DNA from: Streptococcus sp. Marseille-Q6470
GTDB lineage: Bacteria; Bacillota; Bacilli; Lactobacillales; Streptococcaceae
Direction: 5' to 3'
Assembly (NCBI RefSeq): GCF_946902905.1
Contig: NZ_OX336385.1
Location: forward strand, 868,001-932,000
DNA: 64,000 nucleotides
In this document: in pieces, positions 38,043-46,727 of the stretch
How the letters are laid out: each line of letters opens with the position of its first letter
Position numbering within the stretch: the first letter of the stretch is position 1
The notes under the pieces: model-generated
Databases searched by the model: none
What the model saw: the letters and a program-made list of their open reading frames with translations, nothing else
What the model was told of the DNA's origin: nothing
Translations under genes and position numbers: made by a program

Positions 38043-38885
38043 TTAAATATCCTCCTCATCATCGTCTACGTAAACAGCCCCAGCTGGAACAGCTTTCATA
38101 GATTTGATTACTTCAAGTTCATAGTAGATTACTGCAAAGATTAATGAAACAACCGCACTCGCTACCAAGTTCAAGCCGAGAGATTTAGCCAAGGTAAATC
38201 CAACAAAGAATGGAATGAAGTCAGTTGCTTTTGTAACAATTTGTTTCAACAAGATAGCAATACCGACACATGGGAGAAGGGCTCCGACTGTAAAGAGAGC
38301 TTTCATCCAGAAACCATCCATAGGAAGGTAAAGTTTCATCAAATCAACCATGTTTTCACCATATTTGGTGATAATCATAGTTGGAAGGAAAGAGAAGAGG
38401 AAGTGAGAGATCCATGGGTAAACCCAGTCAACTGCGTAGAGTTTTTTGAAGTTTCCTTCTTCAACAGCCTTCCAACCAATGTGTTGCCAAAGTAAGTTCA
38501 TTGTAGCTGTACCGTAGAAAAGAACAGTACCGATTGTCCCAACGGCTGCACCGATTGGGGCTGCAGCTGCCGCAATTCCAGCTTCGTCTGTGATGTGATT
38601 TGCATGCACAAACAAGATAGCAAGAGGAACACCAATATAAGAAATAGCACGAACGTCGGCAGATACGGTTCCACCAGGTGTTACCAAGGCGATATAAACG
38701 ACTTGAAGGGCAACCCCGACCATAATACCGGTTGTCACATCTCCAAGAATTAAACCTGAAATCAACCCACCGATCAAGGGACGACCGAGTGTATAGTTCC
38801 CGATACTGGAACCTCCCATACCAGGCATTGAAGACAAGCTGGCGAAAACTGCAAGCAAGATTGCTTGAATCCATGAAATTGTCAT
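38043..38885 (-). CDS. levF: PTS mannose/fructose/sorbose-family EIIC component
   Basis: Membrane component IIC (280 residues), the main sugar channel of this PTS. It has a typical EII-Sor opening (ISWIQAILLAVFASLSSMPG), GRPLIGGLISGLILGD, and about eight hydrophobic spans, ending in an acidic tail (YVDDDEEDI). It lies between the EIIB and EIID genes; EIID starts a base after its stop. Together with EIID it forms the permease for hexoses such as fructose or mannose. Confidence 0.9.
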   Translation of the reverse strand: MTISWIQAILLAVFASLSSMPGMGGSSIGNYTLGRPLIGGLISGLILGDVTTGIMVGVALQVVYIALVTPGGTVSADVRAISYIGVPLAILFVHANHITDEAGIAAAAAPIGAAVGTIGTVLFYGTATMNLLWQHIGWKAVEEGNFKKLYAVDWVYPWISHFLFSFLPTMIITKYGENMVDLMKLYLPMDGFWMKALFTVGALLPCVGIAILLKQIVTKATDFIPFFVGFTLAKSLGLNLVASAVVSLIFAVIYYELEVIKSMKAVPAGAVYVDDDEEDI

Positions 38886-38942
38886 AACAAACGCTCCTTT
38901 TTGTTTGTAAATTTATTTACCTAATTAATAAAATTGTTAGGT

Positions 38943-39437
38943 TTAAAAACCAAATTTAGATTTGAAATCATCCCAGTAACCAATCGAAACATCAGGCAAC
39001 AACTGGAATTTCACCTTATAGCCTGCTGCTTGAATGGCTTGGAAGGCTTCTGCTTCTTCCTGTGTGATGGATTGGTTATTACCCAATTTCACTGCACCAG
39101 GTCGATCATTTGCAGGGCCAACGATGATTTCTTTAACATCTCCTGGGACAAAACCTTGATCCACCAAAATTTCCTTCATATCGATTGGGTTTTTGGTAAT
39201 CAAGAAATACCGACTGTCAGATTCCGTTACTTTTGCTGACTTTTCTTTAAAGGCTTCTTTTGTCCATACAAAGGTTTTCTTGTCTGATGCTCCTTTGTAA
39301 GCTTGGATCAAAACCTTGTTTGATGCTGCTGCATCGTTTACGGCAATCAAACCATCACATGGTTTTTCTTTTGCCCAGCGTGTGACTGTTTGACCGTGAA
39401 TCATGCGGTCATCAATCCGTACAAATGTTACTACCAT
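38943..39437 (-). CDS. levE: PTS mannose/fructose/sorbose-family EIIB component
   Basis: Cytoplasmic EIIB (164 residues) of the mannose-family PTS, which passes phosphate from EIIA to the sugar. The phosphorylated His14 is in IDDRMIHGQTVTRW, the diagnostic N-terminal motif of this family. Length is normal. It follows EIIA by 14 bases and precedes EIIC by 57 bases. Confidence 0.93.
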   Translation of the reverse strand: MVVTFVRIDDRMIHGQTVTRWAKEKPCDGLIAVNDAAASNKVLIQAYKGASDKKTFVWTKEAFKEKSAKVTESDSRYFLITKNPIDMKEILVDQGFVPGDVKEIIVGPANDRPGAVKLGNNQSITQEEAEAFQAIQAAGYKVKFQLLPDVSIGYWDDFKSKFGF

Positions 39438-39451
39438 AAGGTACCTCCCTA

Positions 39452-39889
39452 TTAAATATCGTCATCATCTTCTTCAGCACTAGTGGCTGAAACTTCAAAA
39501 GGTTGTAGTGCAGATTGTGCTTCTGATAAGATAGTTGCTGACAAATCGTCTCCATCCAACACATCCTTCATCACAACTGCTGTCAAGGCCATGGTGAGGT
39601 TCATCCCACCAAGGATTAAAGCTCCATCTAGCTTTCCAGCTTCTTCTAGGACAGTGGCTGCCGTGGTTAATGGACTACCACCTACAATATCTGCCAAGAC
39701 CAGCACAGAATCATCTGCTGTCAATTCTGAAATGCTCTCTCTAAAATCAACTGCAAAGTCATCAACGGATTTTCCTTCTTTAAGTCCAACTGCGATGACC
39801 TGATTCATCTTGTCACCAGCAAACATAGCTAGCGATGTTTTTAGCCCTTCTGCCAATCCTCCATGACTGACTAAAATGAGGTATTTCAT
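39452..39889 (-). CDS. levD: PTS mannose/fructose/sorbose-family EIIA component
   Basis: Cytoplasmic EIIA (145 residues) that accepts phosphate from HPr. The active His9 is in KYLILVSHGGLAEGL, and ADIVGGSPLTTAA is the other conserved region. The tail is acidic (SAEEDDDDI). First gene of the EIIA-B-C-D order. The promoter region in front carries a cre-like site and an inverted repeat, fitting catabolite repression and activation by the adjacent two-component regulator. Confidence 0.93.
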   Translation of the reverse strand: MKYLILVSHGGLAEGLKTSLAMFAGDKMNQVIAVGLKEGKSVDDFAVDFRESISELTADDSVLVLADIVGGSPLTTAATVLEEAGKLDGALILGGMNLTMALTAVVMKDVLDGDDLSATILSEAQSALQPFEVSATSAEEDDDDI

Positions 39890-39923
39890 TTTACTACGCC
39901 TCCTTTATTTGACTCTATTGTAG

Positions 39924-39952
39924 ATTATTTGAAAACGTTTTTACATTGTCAA
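39924..39952 (-). promoter_or_regulatory. lev PTS promoter
   Basis: Minus strand TTGACA (39952-39947), 17 bases, AATAAT (39929-39924). Good -35, weaker -10, as often seen at activated promoters. Confidence 0.55.
39930..39945. promoter_or_regulatory. cre-like site in the lev PTS promoter
   Basis: TGAAAACGTTTTTACA matches the core of a catabolite-responsive element (TGWAARCGYTTW) for the first 12 bases, then has a small insertion. It fills the spacer between the -35 and -10 boxes, where CcpA would block transcription. Confidence 0.5.
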
Positions 39953-39977
39953 ATGTCACATTATAAACATGACATTT
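39951..39977. promoter_or_regulatory. Inverted repeat upstream of the lev promoter (candidate response-regulator site)
   Basis: AAATGTCA, 11 bases, TGACATTT. It lies immediately upstream of and touching the -35 box, the usual position for an activator. The adjacent NarL-type regulator (41323-42009) is the obvious candidate binder. Confidence 0.5.
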
Positions 39978-39983
39978 AGCAAT

Positions 39984-40026
39984 AAAAAAATGACATCTGT
40001 CACTTGATACAATGTCATCTTTTTTT
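39984..40026 (-). terminator. Terminator of the sensor operon
   Basis: ATGACAT and ATGTCAT arms between A-rich and T-rich runs, directly after the solute-binding gene stop and before the PTS promoter. It is symmetric and insulates the two lev units. Confidence 0.75.
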
Positions 40027-40027
40027 C

Positions 40028-41326
40028 TTAAAATTCTACCTGAAGACTACTTTCAATCTCCCTTTGAATTTGCGGCAAGCGGTTCTCAACATCTTGATCG
40101 CGCAAGGCATTGCCAATCAAGTAGTCTAGCTTTTCTAACACCTCTTTTGAGACATTTTTTGGACTACTTTCAACAGCTTGTTCCATAATCCGGTTCAAGG
40201 TCTGATTGGTTAAGGAATCTACCCCAAAATCATCCACTTGCAGAAGATCTTTACTAGAACGACTCTTGACTACATCAGGCATGACAGAAATCCCTTGAGA
40301 TTCAGCAAAAAGAGTTTGTTGGATTTCTGGATCCTCTGTCAACACTTGCATCAACTCCCAAGCCAACTTTGAATGAGGAGTCCGAGCAGACATGGCAAAA
40401 GAAGTCGTCGTAACCAAGGTCGCCTTGGTGGTTTTTGACTTAGCAGGCATAGGAATACAGGTCCAGGTGAAGTTTGAATATTTGGAAACATGATAGGGAT
40501 AAGGTTTATAAGTCCTATATTGAGCCAAAGTCATGGGGTAAAATGCTACTTTCCCCTGGTCAAAATCTTTGGAACTCACCTTATAATTTTTATTTAACTC
40601 TTCCAATTTTTGCAGAAAAGTCAAAGATTCTTTGACTTCTGGAGCTGTGAGCTTGAGCATCCCTCCTTGAAAGAGACTGCCTCCATTTGCTGCCAAAGCT
40701 TCTTTCCAGGTGTATTCTGTACTCCCAAATTGGTCCAATTGCCCATCTCCATTGGTATCTTTGGTTAGTTCCTTACAAATCTCATAAAATTCTTCAAGAC
40801 TCCAACCTTCTTTGGGAACCTCAATACCTTCCTTATCCAGCAAATCATTATTGACACACATTAAAATAGGATTGCTTTCGTAAGGTAAAGCATAGGGTTG
40901 TCCCTGATAGACACAGGATTCAAATGCAGCAGTATAAAAAGTAGCCTGATCTTTTTGACTCATATAACCATTCAAATTTTCTAAAACGCCTCGCGCTGCC
41001 AATAAAGAAATATCTTGTTCAGAGACCATAAAGACATCCGGTGTCTTTCCTGAAACAATTTTTTCTGAGAGCCAGTTTGAATATTCAGACTGTGGAATTC
41101 CATTTTCATATTCCACACGGACATTGGGATGGGACTTTTCAAATTTTTCAATTGCTCGATCTAAAGCATGCGAACGTTGACTGGTTGGTACATCCCAACT
41201 AGAACCTGCATAAACTCCTATATGAAGTACGGTTGGTTGCTGTTTCCACCAATAAACCCCCGCACTTACACAGAGCATAATAAGGAGTCCAACCCCAAAA
41301 TAAAGATGCTTTCGCTTTAATTTCAT
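40028..41326 (-). CDS. levT: Extracellular sugar-binding protein of a four-component sensor (LevT-like)
   Basis: A 432-residue protein with an N-terminal membrane anchor (about residues 6-24) and an extracellular family 1 solute-binding domain (SSWDVPTSQ, PDVFMVSEQDISLLAARG). No lipobox is evident and no ABC permease genes are near. In S. mutans LevT is one of two binding proteins that sense fructose or mannose with LevQ for the LevRS two-component system. The start at 41326 forms an ATGA overlap with the response regulator stop; a longer frame runs antisense through that gene. Confidence 0.85.
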   Translation of the reverse strand: MKLKRKHLYFGVGLLIMLCVSAGVYWWKQQPTVLHIGVYAGSSWDVPTSQRSHALDRAIEKFEKSHPNVRVEYENGIPQSEYSNWLSEKIVSGKTPDVFMVSEQDISLLAARGVLENLNGYMSQKDQATFYTAAFESCVYQGQPYALPYESNPILMCVNNDLLDKEGIEVPKEGWSLEEFYEICKELTKDTNGDGQLDQFGSTEYTWKEALAANGGSLFQGGMLKLTAPEVKESLTFLQKLEELNKNYKVSSKDFDQGKVAFYPMTLAQYRTYKPYPYHVSKYSNFTWTCIPMPAKSKTTKATLVTTTSFAMSARTPHSKLAWELMQVLTEDPEIQQTLFAESQGISVMPDVVKSRSSKDLLQVDDFGVDSLTNQTLNRIMEQAVESSPKNVSKEVLEKLDYLIGNALRDQDVENRLPQIQREIESSLQVEF

Positions 41327-42009
41327 TCCGTATTTCCTTTTGAAAAATCGCGTCTGGTCACTCCTGTTTGGACTGACCAAATCGCTAATTGTGTTCGATC
41401 CCGTAGGTTTAATTTTGCCAAAATCGTTGATAAGTAATTGCGCACGGTTCCTTCTGACAAGAAAAGTTTGGCGGCAATTTCTTTGTTTGACTCGCCATAA
41501 CCAATTTCTTGAATAATTCGCCATTCCGTAGTGCTTAAATCTTTGACATTATCTTCATCCACAGTAATAGAAAAGTTGGATTTAGCCATCTGTGAAAAAA
41601 TTTGAAAGACTTTGCTAGCGATATTAGGGTTAATCATAGCTCCACCCTGATACACCACCTTAATAGCTTCGTAGAGCTCGTCTGTCGAGGTCCCTTTTAA
41701 GAGATATCCTGAAGCACCATATTTGAGCGCACTATAGATAAATTCATCATCATCAAAGGTCGTTAAAATAATAATTTTGATATCCGGATAATGCTCTTTT
41801 ACTTCTTTTGTAGCCAAAACTCCATCCATACCTGGCATCCGAATATCCATCAAAATTAAATCAGGATGAGTTTGTGGGATGCTCGACAAGACATGATTCC
41901 CATCTTCTACTGTTGCTACCACTTCGATATCGGAGTGAGCTGACAAAATAATTTTCAGAGATTCTCGAATCAAAGACTGGTCATCTGCCACCATTACTTT
42001 TATCACCAT
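41323..42009 (-). CDS. levR: NarL/FixJ-family response regulator (LevR-like)
   Basis: A 228-residue response regulator: receiver domain with Asp55 in LILMDIRMPGMDG and Lys near residue 104, and a LuxR-type helix-turn-helix at about 160-225 (NKEIAAKLFLSEGTVRNYLS). It lies between the kinase gene and the binding-protein gene and overlaps the latter by four bases. Its likely target is the PTS promoter next door, with the inverted repeat at 39951-39977. Named by analogy with S. mutans LevR. Confidence 0.9.
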   Translation of the reverse strand: MVIKVMVADDQSLIRESLKIILSAHSDIEVVATVEDGNHVLSSIPQTHPDLILMDIRMPGMDGVLATKEVKEHYPDIKIIILTTFDDDEFIYSALKYGASGYLLKGTSTDELYEAIKVVYQGGAMINPNIASKVFQIFSQMAKSNFSITVDEDNVKDLSTTEWRIIQEIGYGESNKEIAAKLFLSEGTVRNYLSTILAKLNLRDRTQLAIWSVQTGVTRRDFSKGNTE

Positions 42010-42027
42010 CTCTTATCTCCCTTCTTT

Positions 42028-43329
42028 TTATTTCGGTAAACTGACTCGTGTGAAAAATCCATCGCGACTTTCAAATTGGAGCTGTCCTCCTAGGATAGAA
42101 ATACGCTCCATCATCTGCTTGAGCCCATATCCATAGGTCAAGGTTTCAAACCCAACTCCATTGTCCTGCAATTCTATTATGTAATCTGCTTCATCCTCAA
42201 AAAAATGAAGTTCCATTAGACTAGCATGGCCGTGACGAACCGCATTGGTCATAGATTCTTGAATCACACGAAAAATCGTATCTTCAATCATGACGTCCAT
42301 ATCGACATCAACCCATTCATAGATTAAATCAACCTGTAAATTTGAAAGATTCTGATACTCATGAATCATCTTTTCTAAAGCATCTTTGAGAGTTCGTCCC
42401 TCAAGAGCTCCTGGCCGAAGGCGATTGAGAGAGCCTCTCACATCTTGAATCCCTTCGCGGACGACTTCTGACACATTTTTCACCTGTTCTTTTGCCCGAT
42501 TAGGATCGATATCAATCAAGACTCCAACTGCATCTAAACCAGCTGAGATTCCTGTTAATACATGCCCCAAGGTATCGTGAATCTCACGAGCAATCCGCTT
42601 ACGCTCCCGATCCTCTGCAATTTTCTCAGATAAGGCCATATAGTTGTTCAACTCCGTATTAACTTTGGATACCATGGCCAATTCCTCTTCCACTTCGTGG
42701 TTCTCCGCAAGGACATTCATAATATAAAACAAAAGCGAAATAATGAAGAACACCAAATTTGAGGCATAGAGAGAATTCTTCAGAAAAAAGGCCAAAATTC
42801 GGAGGGAGGACGGATAAAACTGAATATACGTATCCAAGGACGGAATCGGAAAGAAAAGTGAAAAGACGTCTGAGTTGGTCACAAGAAGCATCAGGAAACT
42901 CACTAGTATAAACGCAAACCAATACTTGCGGTCTCGTTTAGTATTCAACTCTTTAGAACCATAGAAAATATCCGCAAAAACCAAGAGAATAATCCCATTA
43001 TAAGCTATATTTTGAACCCACATCAAGAGCAACATCAGGAGAATCTCTAGAATATTTCGTTTATCAAAGATAGACCATCGGCTCGTTTGAGGACGATAAC
43101 GACTCATTGATATTAAGGCAATCCCAGCAAATAAGATTGCTGACAAGCAAAAAGTCGTAGATGGAGCAAAAGGAATACGCTCTAGGCGCTCCAATAATAG
43201 AGAGGCTTGGCGTTGAGCGATGATATAGTTGGTTGCTTGAAGATAGATGATGCTGTTGAGCATAACAGCAATAAAATTCACGACCATAAGAATGGCCAAA
43301 CTGTATCGAACACCTCTAAACTTTCTCAT
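42028..43329 (-). CDS. levS: Membrane histidine kinase (LevS-like)
   Basis: A 433-residue HisKA_3-family sensor kinase with about six N-terminal membrane spans (residues 8-205), the phosphoacceptor His251 in AREIHDTLGHVLTG, an N-box in VIQESMTNAVRHG, and an ATP-lid DNGVGF. The start is the ATG at 43329, sharing one base with the stop of the upstream gene (TAATG); a GTG nine bases earlier is possible. It presumably reads the two anchored sugar-binding proteins. Named by analogy with S. mutans LevS. Confidence 0.88.
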   Translation of the reverse strand: MRKFRGVRYSLAILMVVNFIAVMLNSIIYLQATNYIIAQRQASLLLERLERIPFAPSTTFCLSAILFAGIALISMSRYRPQTSRWSIFDKRNILEILLMLLLMWVQNIAYNGIILLVFADIFYGSKELNTKRDRKYWFAFILVSFLMLLVTNSDVFSLFFPIPSLDTYIQFYPSSLRILAFFLKNSLYASNLVFFIISLLFYIMNVLAENHEVEEELAMVSKVNTELNNYMALSEKIAEDRERKRIAREIHDTLGHVLTGISAGLDAVGVLIDIDPNRAKEQVKNVSEVVREGIQDVRGSLNRLRPGALEGRTLKDALEKMIHEYQNLSNLQVDLIYEWVDVDMDVMIEDTIFRVIQESMTNAVRHGHASLMELHFFEDEADYIIELQDNGVGFETLTYGYGLKQMMERISILGGQLQFESRDGFFTRVSLPK

Positions 43330-44312
43330 TACTGCCACCCATTCACATCAAACTGATCAATGTTTTCCTTTGTCATCATTTCAACTGGAATGGTCACCTC
43401 TTTGGTATAGCTCTTCCCTTCAGAAATATCTTGGATAACTTCCATAACACGGTCTCCCATCTTCAAGGGAGATTGAGCAACGGTTCCCACTACATCATCC
43501 GTCGAGTGCAACAAGGATTTCATATCTGGTGAGCCATCGATTCCATAAATTGCAATGGACTGGCTATTTCCTTGCTCCTTAATTGCAGCTAAAGCTCCTA
43601 TAGCCGAGCGGTCATTTAAGGCAACCAAGGTATCAATTTCAACCCCTGATTGTAAAAAATTCTGGACAGCCGGCATGGCGATCTCCGTTTGCCCCTTGGT
43701 TTCTAGTTCCGATACAATCTGATAAGAACTGTGCCCCTCTATAGTGTCTTTAAACCCCTGAATCCGCGTATCTGCTGAAACAGTCCCCTTATGCTCCAAA
43801 AGGAGGACCCGAGCGCTAGAGGAACGTTTCATCAGCTCTTTAGCAATCAATACTCCCGCTTGGTAGTTATCAGATACAATACTTGCATCGGGCTTAAAAT
43901 TTTTCAGTTGGGTATCGACTGCAATGATTTTAATTCCTTGTTTTCTAGCTTTTTCAAGAGCAGTTAAAATGGACTGGCTATCCCCCTTGACCGGATTGAT
44001 CACAATCACATCAACTTTTTGAGCACAAAAATCATCAATCTGCTGGCTCTGCCTTTCTTCATCCAATTCTGGATCTCGGACGCAAACAAGAGCTCCTCTT
44101 TCATCGGAAATTCGACTAATTTCCGAATGAATACTTTTATAGAACTCATTGTTCATGGTCATATAGGTTACACCAATTTTAGTCTGATCCTTGATGCCAC
44201 TTGTTTGACAACGGCCAAAAATCCAAAAGAGAATACAGACCACTGGAATCATCAGTAATATACGCTTTATCAGCCATTTCAACAATTCTTTTTTCTCTTT
44301 ATTTTCCTTCAA
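43329..44312 (-). CDS. levQ: Anchored LacI-type sugar-binding protein (LevQ-like)
   Basis: A 327-residue protein with an N-terminal signal anchor (about residues 13-29) and a periplasmic-binding-protein type 1 domain (IGVTYMTMNNEFYKSIHSEI, then DVIVINPVKGDSQSI, ALNDRSAIGALAAI, YGIDGSPDMKSLL). It resembles ribose/xylose binding proteins but has no transporter partner. It is first in the order binding protein, kinase, regulator, binding protein, so it probably senses an extracellular sugar. Named by analogy with LevQ of S. mutans. Confidence 0.85.
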   Translation of the reverse strand: MKENKEKKELLKWLIKRILLMIPVVCILFWIFGRCQTSGIKDQTKIGVTYMTMNNEFYKSIHSEISRISDERGALVCVRDPELDEERQSQQIDDFCAQKVDVIVINPVKGDSQSILTALEKARKQGIKIIAVDTQLKNFKPDASIVSDNYQAGVLIAKELMKRSSSARVLLLEHKGTVSADTRIQGFKDTIEGHSSYQIVSELETKGQTEIAMPAVQNFLQSGVEIDTLVALNDRSAIGALAAIKEQGNSQSIAIYGIDGSPDMKSLLHSTDDVVGTVAQSPLKMGDRVMEVIQDISEGKSYTKEVTIPVEMMTKENIDQFDVNGWQ

Positions 44313-44456
44313 ATTTTATTCCTTTTCTGAAAATTTTGAATATATATTACTTTATTCTACTACTTTTTCAAAAAAAGTGCTTGATTTTATTGTACAAGTA
44401 CATTTATTTGACCTATCTTAAGAAGTAATTTCCGAACAATATAACTAGAAATAATA

Positions 44457-44490
44457 GAAAAAGCCGGTCTATAAACGAACCAGCTTTTTC
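44457..44490 (-). terminator. ssbB terminator
   Basis: AAAAAGC-GGTC and GAACC-GCTTTTT arms (slightly imperfect) with a U-run on the minus strand, 12 bases after the ssbB stop. Confidence 0.75.
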
Positions 44491-44501
44491 TATAATCAAT
44501 C

Positions 44502-44897
44502 CTAGAAAGGAAGTTCCTCCTCTTCCAAGACCAAATCTGCTAAGTCTTGACCTGCATTATTTTCACGCATAGCACGTTGAGCACGACTTTCCAAAAGTTG
44601 AAATCCAGTACAGAGAACCTCTGTCACGTAGTTGCTCTGACCATTCTTCTCAAACTTACGGGTACGGAGCTCCCCATCTACAGAAATGAGACTGCCTTTA
44701 GTCGCGTAGCTAGCTAAGGTTTCAGCCAATTTCCCCCAGACAACAATATTGATGAAGTCAGCTTCACGTTCCCCGTTTTGATCCTTGAAACGACGGTTAA
44801 TGGCAATGGTCGCACGAGCAACTGACTTGTCATTGTTGGTTTTGTGCAATTCTGGTGTAGACGTCAAGCGTCCAATCATGATAACTTTATTATACAT
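44502..44897 (-). CDS. ssbB: Single-stranded DNA-binding protein SsbB
   Basis: A 131-residue SSB with an OB fold (MYNKVIMIGRLTSTPELHK) and the acidic protein-binding tail EEEELPF. The length and the groESL-ssbB neighbourhood match pneumococcal SsbB, the competence-induced paralogue that protects incoming transforming DNA, rather than the longer housekeeping SsbA that sits between rpsF and rpsR. AGGAGG precedes the ATG. A degenerate ComX-type box is found upstream. In S. pneumoniae ssbB and groES are near neighbours; here the lev locus lies between. Confidence 0.9.
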   Translation of the reverse strand: MYNKVIMIGRLTSTPELHKTNNDKSVARATIAINRRFKDQNGEREADFINIVVWGKLAETLASYATKGSLISVDGELRTRKFEKNGQSNYVTEVLCTGFQLLESRAQRAMRENNAGQDLADLVLEEEELPF

Positions 44898-44917
44898 TTT
44901 TCATCCTCCTACTTAAT

Positions 44918-44925
44918 AATTCGGA
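44918..44925 (-). promoter_or_regulatory. Degenerate cin-box (ComX promoter) before ssbB
   Basis: Minus strand TCCGAATT compared with the competence box TACGAATA (6 of 8), preceded by a T-rich stretch, 20 bases before the ATG and just upstream of the ribosome binding site, the normal spacing of late competence promoters. Confidence 0.4.
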
Positions 44926-44933
44926 AGAATACA

Positions 44934-44962
44934 AAAAAAGTTACAAGATTTGTAACTTTTTT
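44934..44962 (-). terminator. SDR gene terminator
   Basis: AAAAGTTACAA and TTGTAACTTTT around GAT, with U-run on the minus strand, eight bases after the stop of the SDR gene. Confidence 0.85.
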
Positions 44963-44970
44963 AAATAGTA

Positions 44971-45732
44971 TTAATCTCTATGAATCGTAAACCCAGTAGC
45001 TTGTTGATTAGCCATGATTGTCATATCTGTGATTTGTACTCGTCGTGGTTGACTGGTAACATAAACCACTGCATCAGCGATATCTTGTGCCTGTAAGGCT
45101 TCAAGCCCCTGGTAAACAGTCGCAGCCCGTGCTTCATCTCCATGAAAACGTACCTTAGAAAAATCCGTCTCTACAATTCCAGGTTGAATAGTGGTCACCT
45201 TGATATCTGTAGCAATGGTATCAATCCTTAAGCCATCCGAAAAGGTTTTTACTGCAGCCTTGGTTGCTGAATAGACTGCTGCACCCGCATAGGCATAAAT
45301 ACCTGCGGTTGAACCCATGTTAATGATATGACCTTGATTGGCAGCTACCATGGAAGGCAAGAAACACCGCGTAACCGCCATCAATCCCTTGACATTGGTA
45401 TCTAGCATGGTCAACATATCCAACTCCTCATAGTCCTGATATGGAGCTAAGCCTAAAGCAAGTCCAGCGTTATTAACTAAAACATCAATCGAACCTACTG
45501 CTTCAAGAATATCTGAACAAACCGTTTTAACCATTGTCATATCGGTTACATCTAGCTGAAAGGTCCAAACATTTTGATTCGGAAAGGCTTCTGCAAACTC
45601 TGCTTTTAGAGCTTCAAGTCTTTCTATTCGACGTCCTGTGAGAACAATATTTTCACCTTTTTCTAGATAGGCACGCGCAATTGCTTCACCAATACCTGAT
45701 GTTGCACCTGTAATCACAACATTTTTTGCCAT
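44971..45732 (-). CDS. SDR-family NADP-dependent oxidoreductase (YdfG-like)
   Basis: A 253-residue classical short-chain dehydrogenase: cofactor loop TGATSGIGEAIA (residues 8-19), LDVTD, NNAG, and active Ser, Tyr and Lys in NMGSTAGIYAYAGAAVYSATK. It resembles the YdfG group of 3-hydroxy acid dehydrogenases that oxidise serine or 3-hydroxypropionate, but substrate cannot be fixed. Start at 45732 follows GAGGG; a TTG six codons earlier would include it. It lies between ssbB and ytpR. Confidence 0.88.
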   Translation of the reverse strand: MAKNVVITGATSGIGEAIARAYLEKGENIVLTGRRIERLEALKAEFAEAFPNQNVWTFQLDVTDMTMVKTVCSDILEAVGSIDVLVNNAGLALGLAPYQDYEELDMLTMLDTNVKGLMAVTRCFLPSMVAANQGHIINMGSTAGIYAYAGAAVYSATKAAVKTFSDGLRIDTIATDIKVTTIQPGIVETDFSKVRFHGDEARAATVYQGLEALQAQDIADAVVYVTSQPRRVQITDMTIMANQQATGFTIHRD

Positions 45733-45773
45733 CTTATTTCCCTCAAGCAAAGATTATAAATCACTTTTAGTGA

Positions 45774-46400
45774 TTAAGCAGTCCAGTGTGTAGCTGGGTC
45801 AAAGGGTGTTCCAACTACCTGGTCGTCTGACAATTCAATGACACCACGTTTTTGGGGAGCATTTGGCAAGGCAAGTTCACGAGGACTACACATCATCCCA
45901 AAACTCTTTTCCCCACGAAGTTCGCCTGGAAAAATGAGATTGCCTTTTGGCATCATAGCTCCAGGAAGAGCAACAATGGTTTTCAAACCAACACGTGCAT
46001 TGGGAGCACCAGCAACGATTTGTACTGTCTTGTCATTCCCAACAGCAACTTGGCAGATATTGAGGTGGTCACTATCTGGATGCGCAACCATCTCTACAAT
46101 CTCTCCAACGACAAATTTCGGTTCCTTGTCATTGATAATCTCTTCTGTAAATCCTTCTGCCTGCAATTCTTGGTTCAAACGTGCTACTTGCTCGTCAGTT
46201 AAAAATACTTGCCCGCGCTCAGCGATTTCAAACATGCTAGAAACTTCAAAAATGTTCCATGCGACAGTTTGACCAATTTCTTTTAGGAAAACACGCGCAA
46301 TATTGCCTTTACGCTCAGCATCTAGCTTGGCGTCACCACTGTTTTTCACGATAACCATAAGGACATCGCCTACATATTCTTTATTGTATGTAAAAATCAT
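45774..46400 (-). CDS. ytpR: YtpR-type tRNA-binding domain protein
   Basis: A 208-residue protein with a DUF4479-type N-terminal half and a C-terminal EMAP-II-like tRNA-binding domain (about 95-200), shown by FVVGEIVEMVAHPDSDHLNICQV and MPKGNLIFPGELRGEKSFGMMCS. This domain is shared with PheRS beta and MetRS, but here stands alone. The tRNA partner is unknown. Ten bases after the thioredoxin-like gene; the ytpP-ytpR neighbourhood also occurs in B. subtilis. Confidence 0.92.
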   Translation of the reverse strand: MIFTYNKEYVGDVLMVIVKNSGDAKLDAERKGNIARVFLKEIGQTVAWNIFEVSSMFEIAERGQVFLTDEQVARLNQELQAEGFTEEIINDKEPKFVVGEIVEMVAHPDSDHLNICQVAVGNDKTVQIVAGAPNARVGLKTIVALPGAMMPKGNLIFPGELRGEKSFGMMCSPRELALPNAPQKRGVIELSDDQVVGTPFDPATHWTA

Positions 46401-46409
46401 TCTTTTCTC

Positions 46410-46727
46410 CTATTTCAAACTTGCTAAAAAGTCATTGATTTGCCCCTTGGTTTTACGGTCACGATCGACAAAGCGTCCAATTTCCTTGTCCTTGTCTAAA
46501 ACAACAAGACTCGGAATCCCGTAAACATCCCAAAGTTTAGCAAGTTCCATGTACTCATCACGGTCTACTCGTATAAAAGTAAACTCTGGATTTGCCGCTT
46601 CAATCTCTGGCAAGGCGGGATAAATATAACGGCAATCGCCACACCAATCCGCAACAAAAAGGAAGACCTTCTTGCCATCCTGCTCTACTAAATTCGCTAA
46701 TTCTTCTAAACCGTTAGGAGAAATCAT
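46410..46727 (-). CDS. Thioredoxin-family protein (YtpP-like)
   Basis: A 105-residue cytoplasmic thioredoxin fold with the redox pair Cys29 and Cys32 in ADWCGDCRYIYP and a cis-Pro in VYGIPSLVVLD. The CGDC centre differs from the CGPC of housekeeping thioredoxin, so a role in particular targets is likely. It resembles B. subtilis YtpP, which binds bacillithiol or other thiols. Start overlaps the DUF4651 gene by four bases, end is ten bases before ytpR. Confidence 0.88.
   Translation of the reverse strand: MISPNGLEELANLVEQDGKKVFLFVADWCGDCRYIYPALPEIEAANPEFTFIRVDRDEYMELAKLWDVYGIPSLVVLDKDKEIGRFVDRDRKTKGQINDFLASLK

Noticed and set aside
40028..44312. Binding proteins as parts of sugar ABC transporters
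   Set aside because: No ABC permease or ATPase genes are present nearby, and both proteins are membrane-anchored and flank a two-component system.
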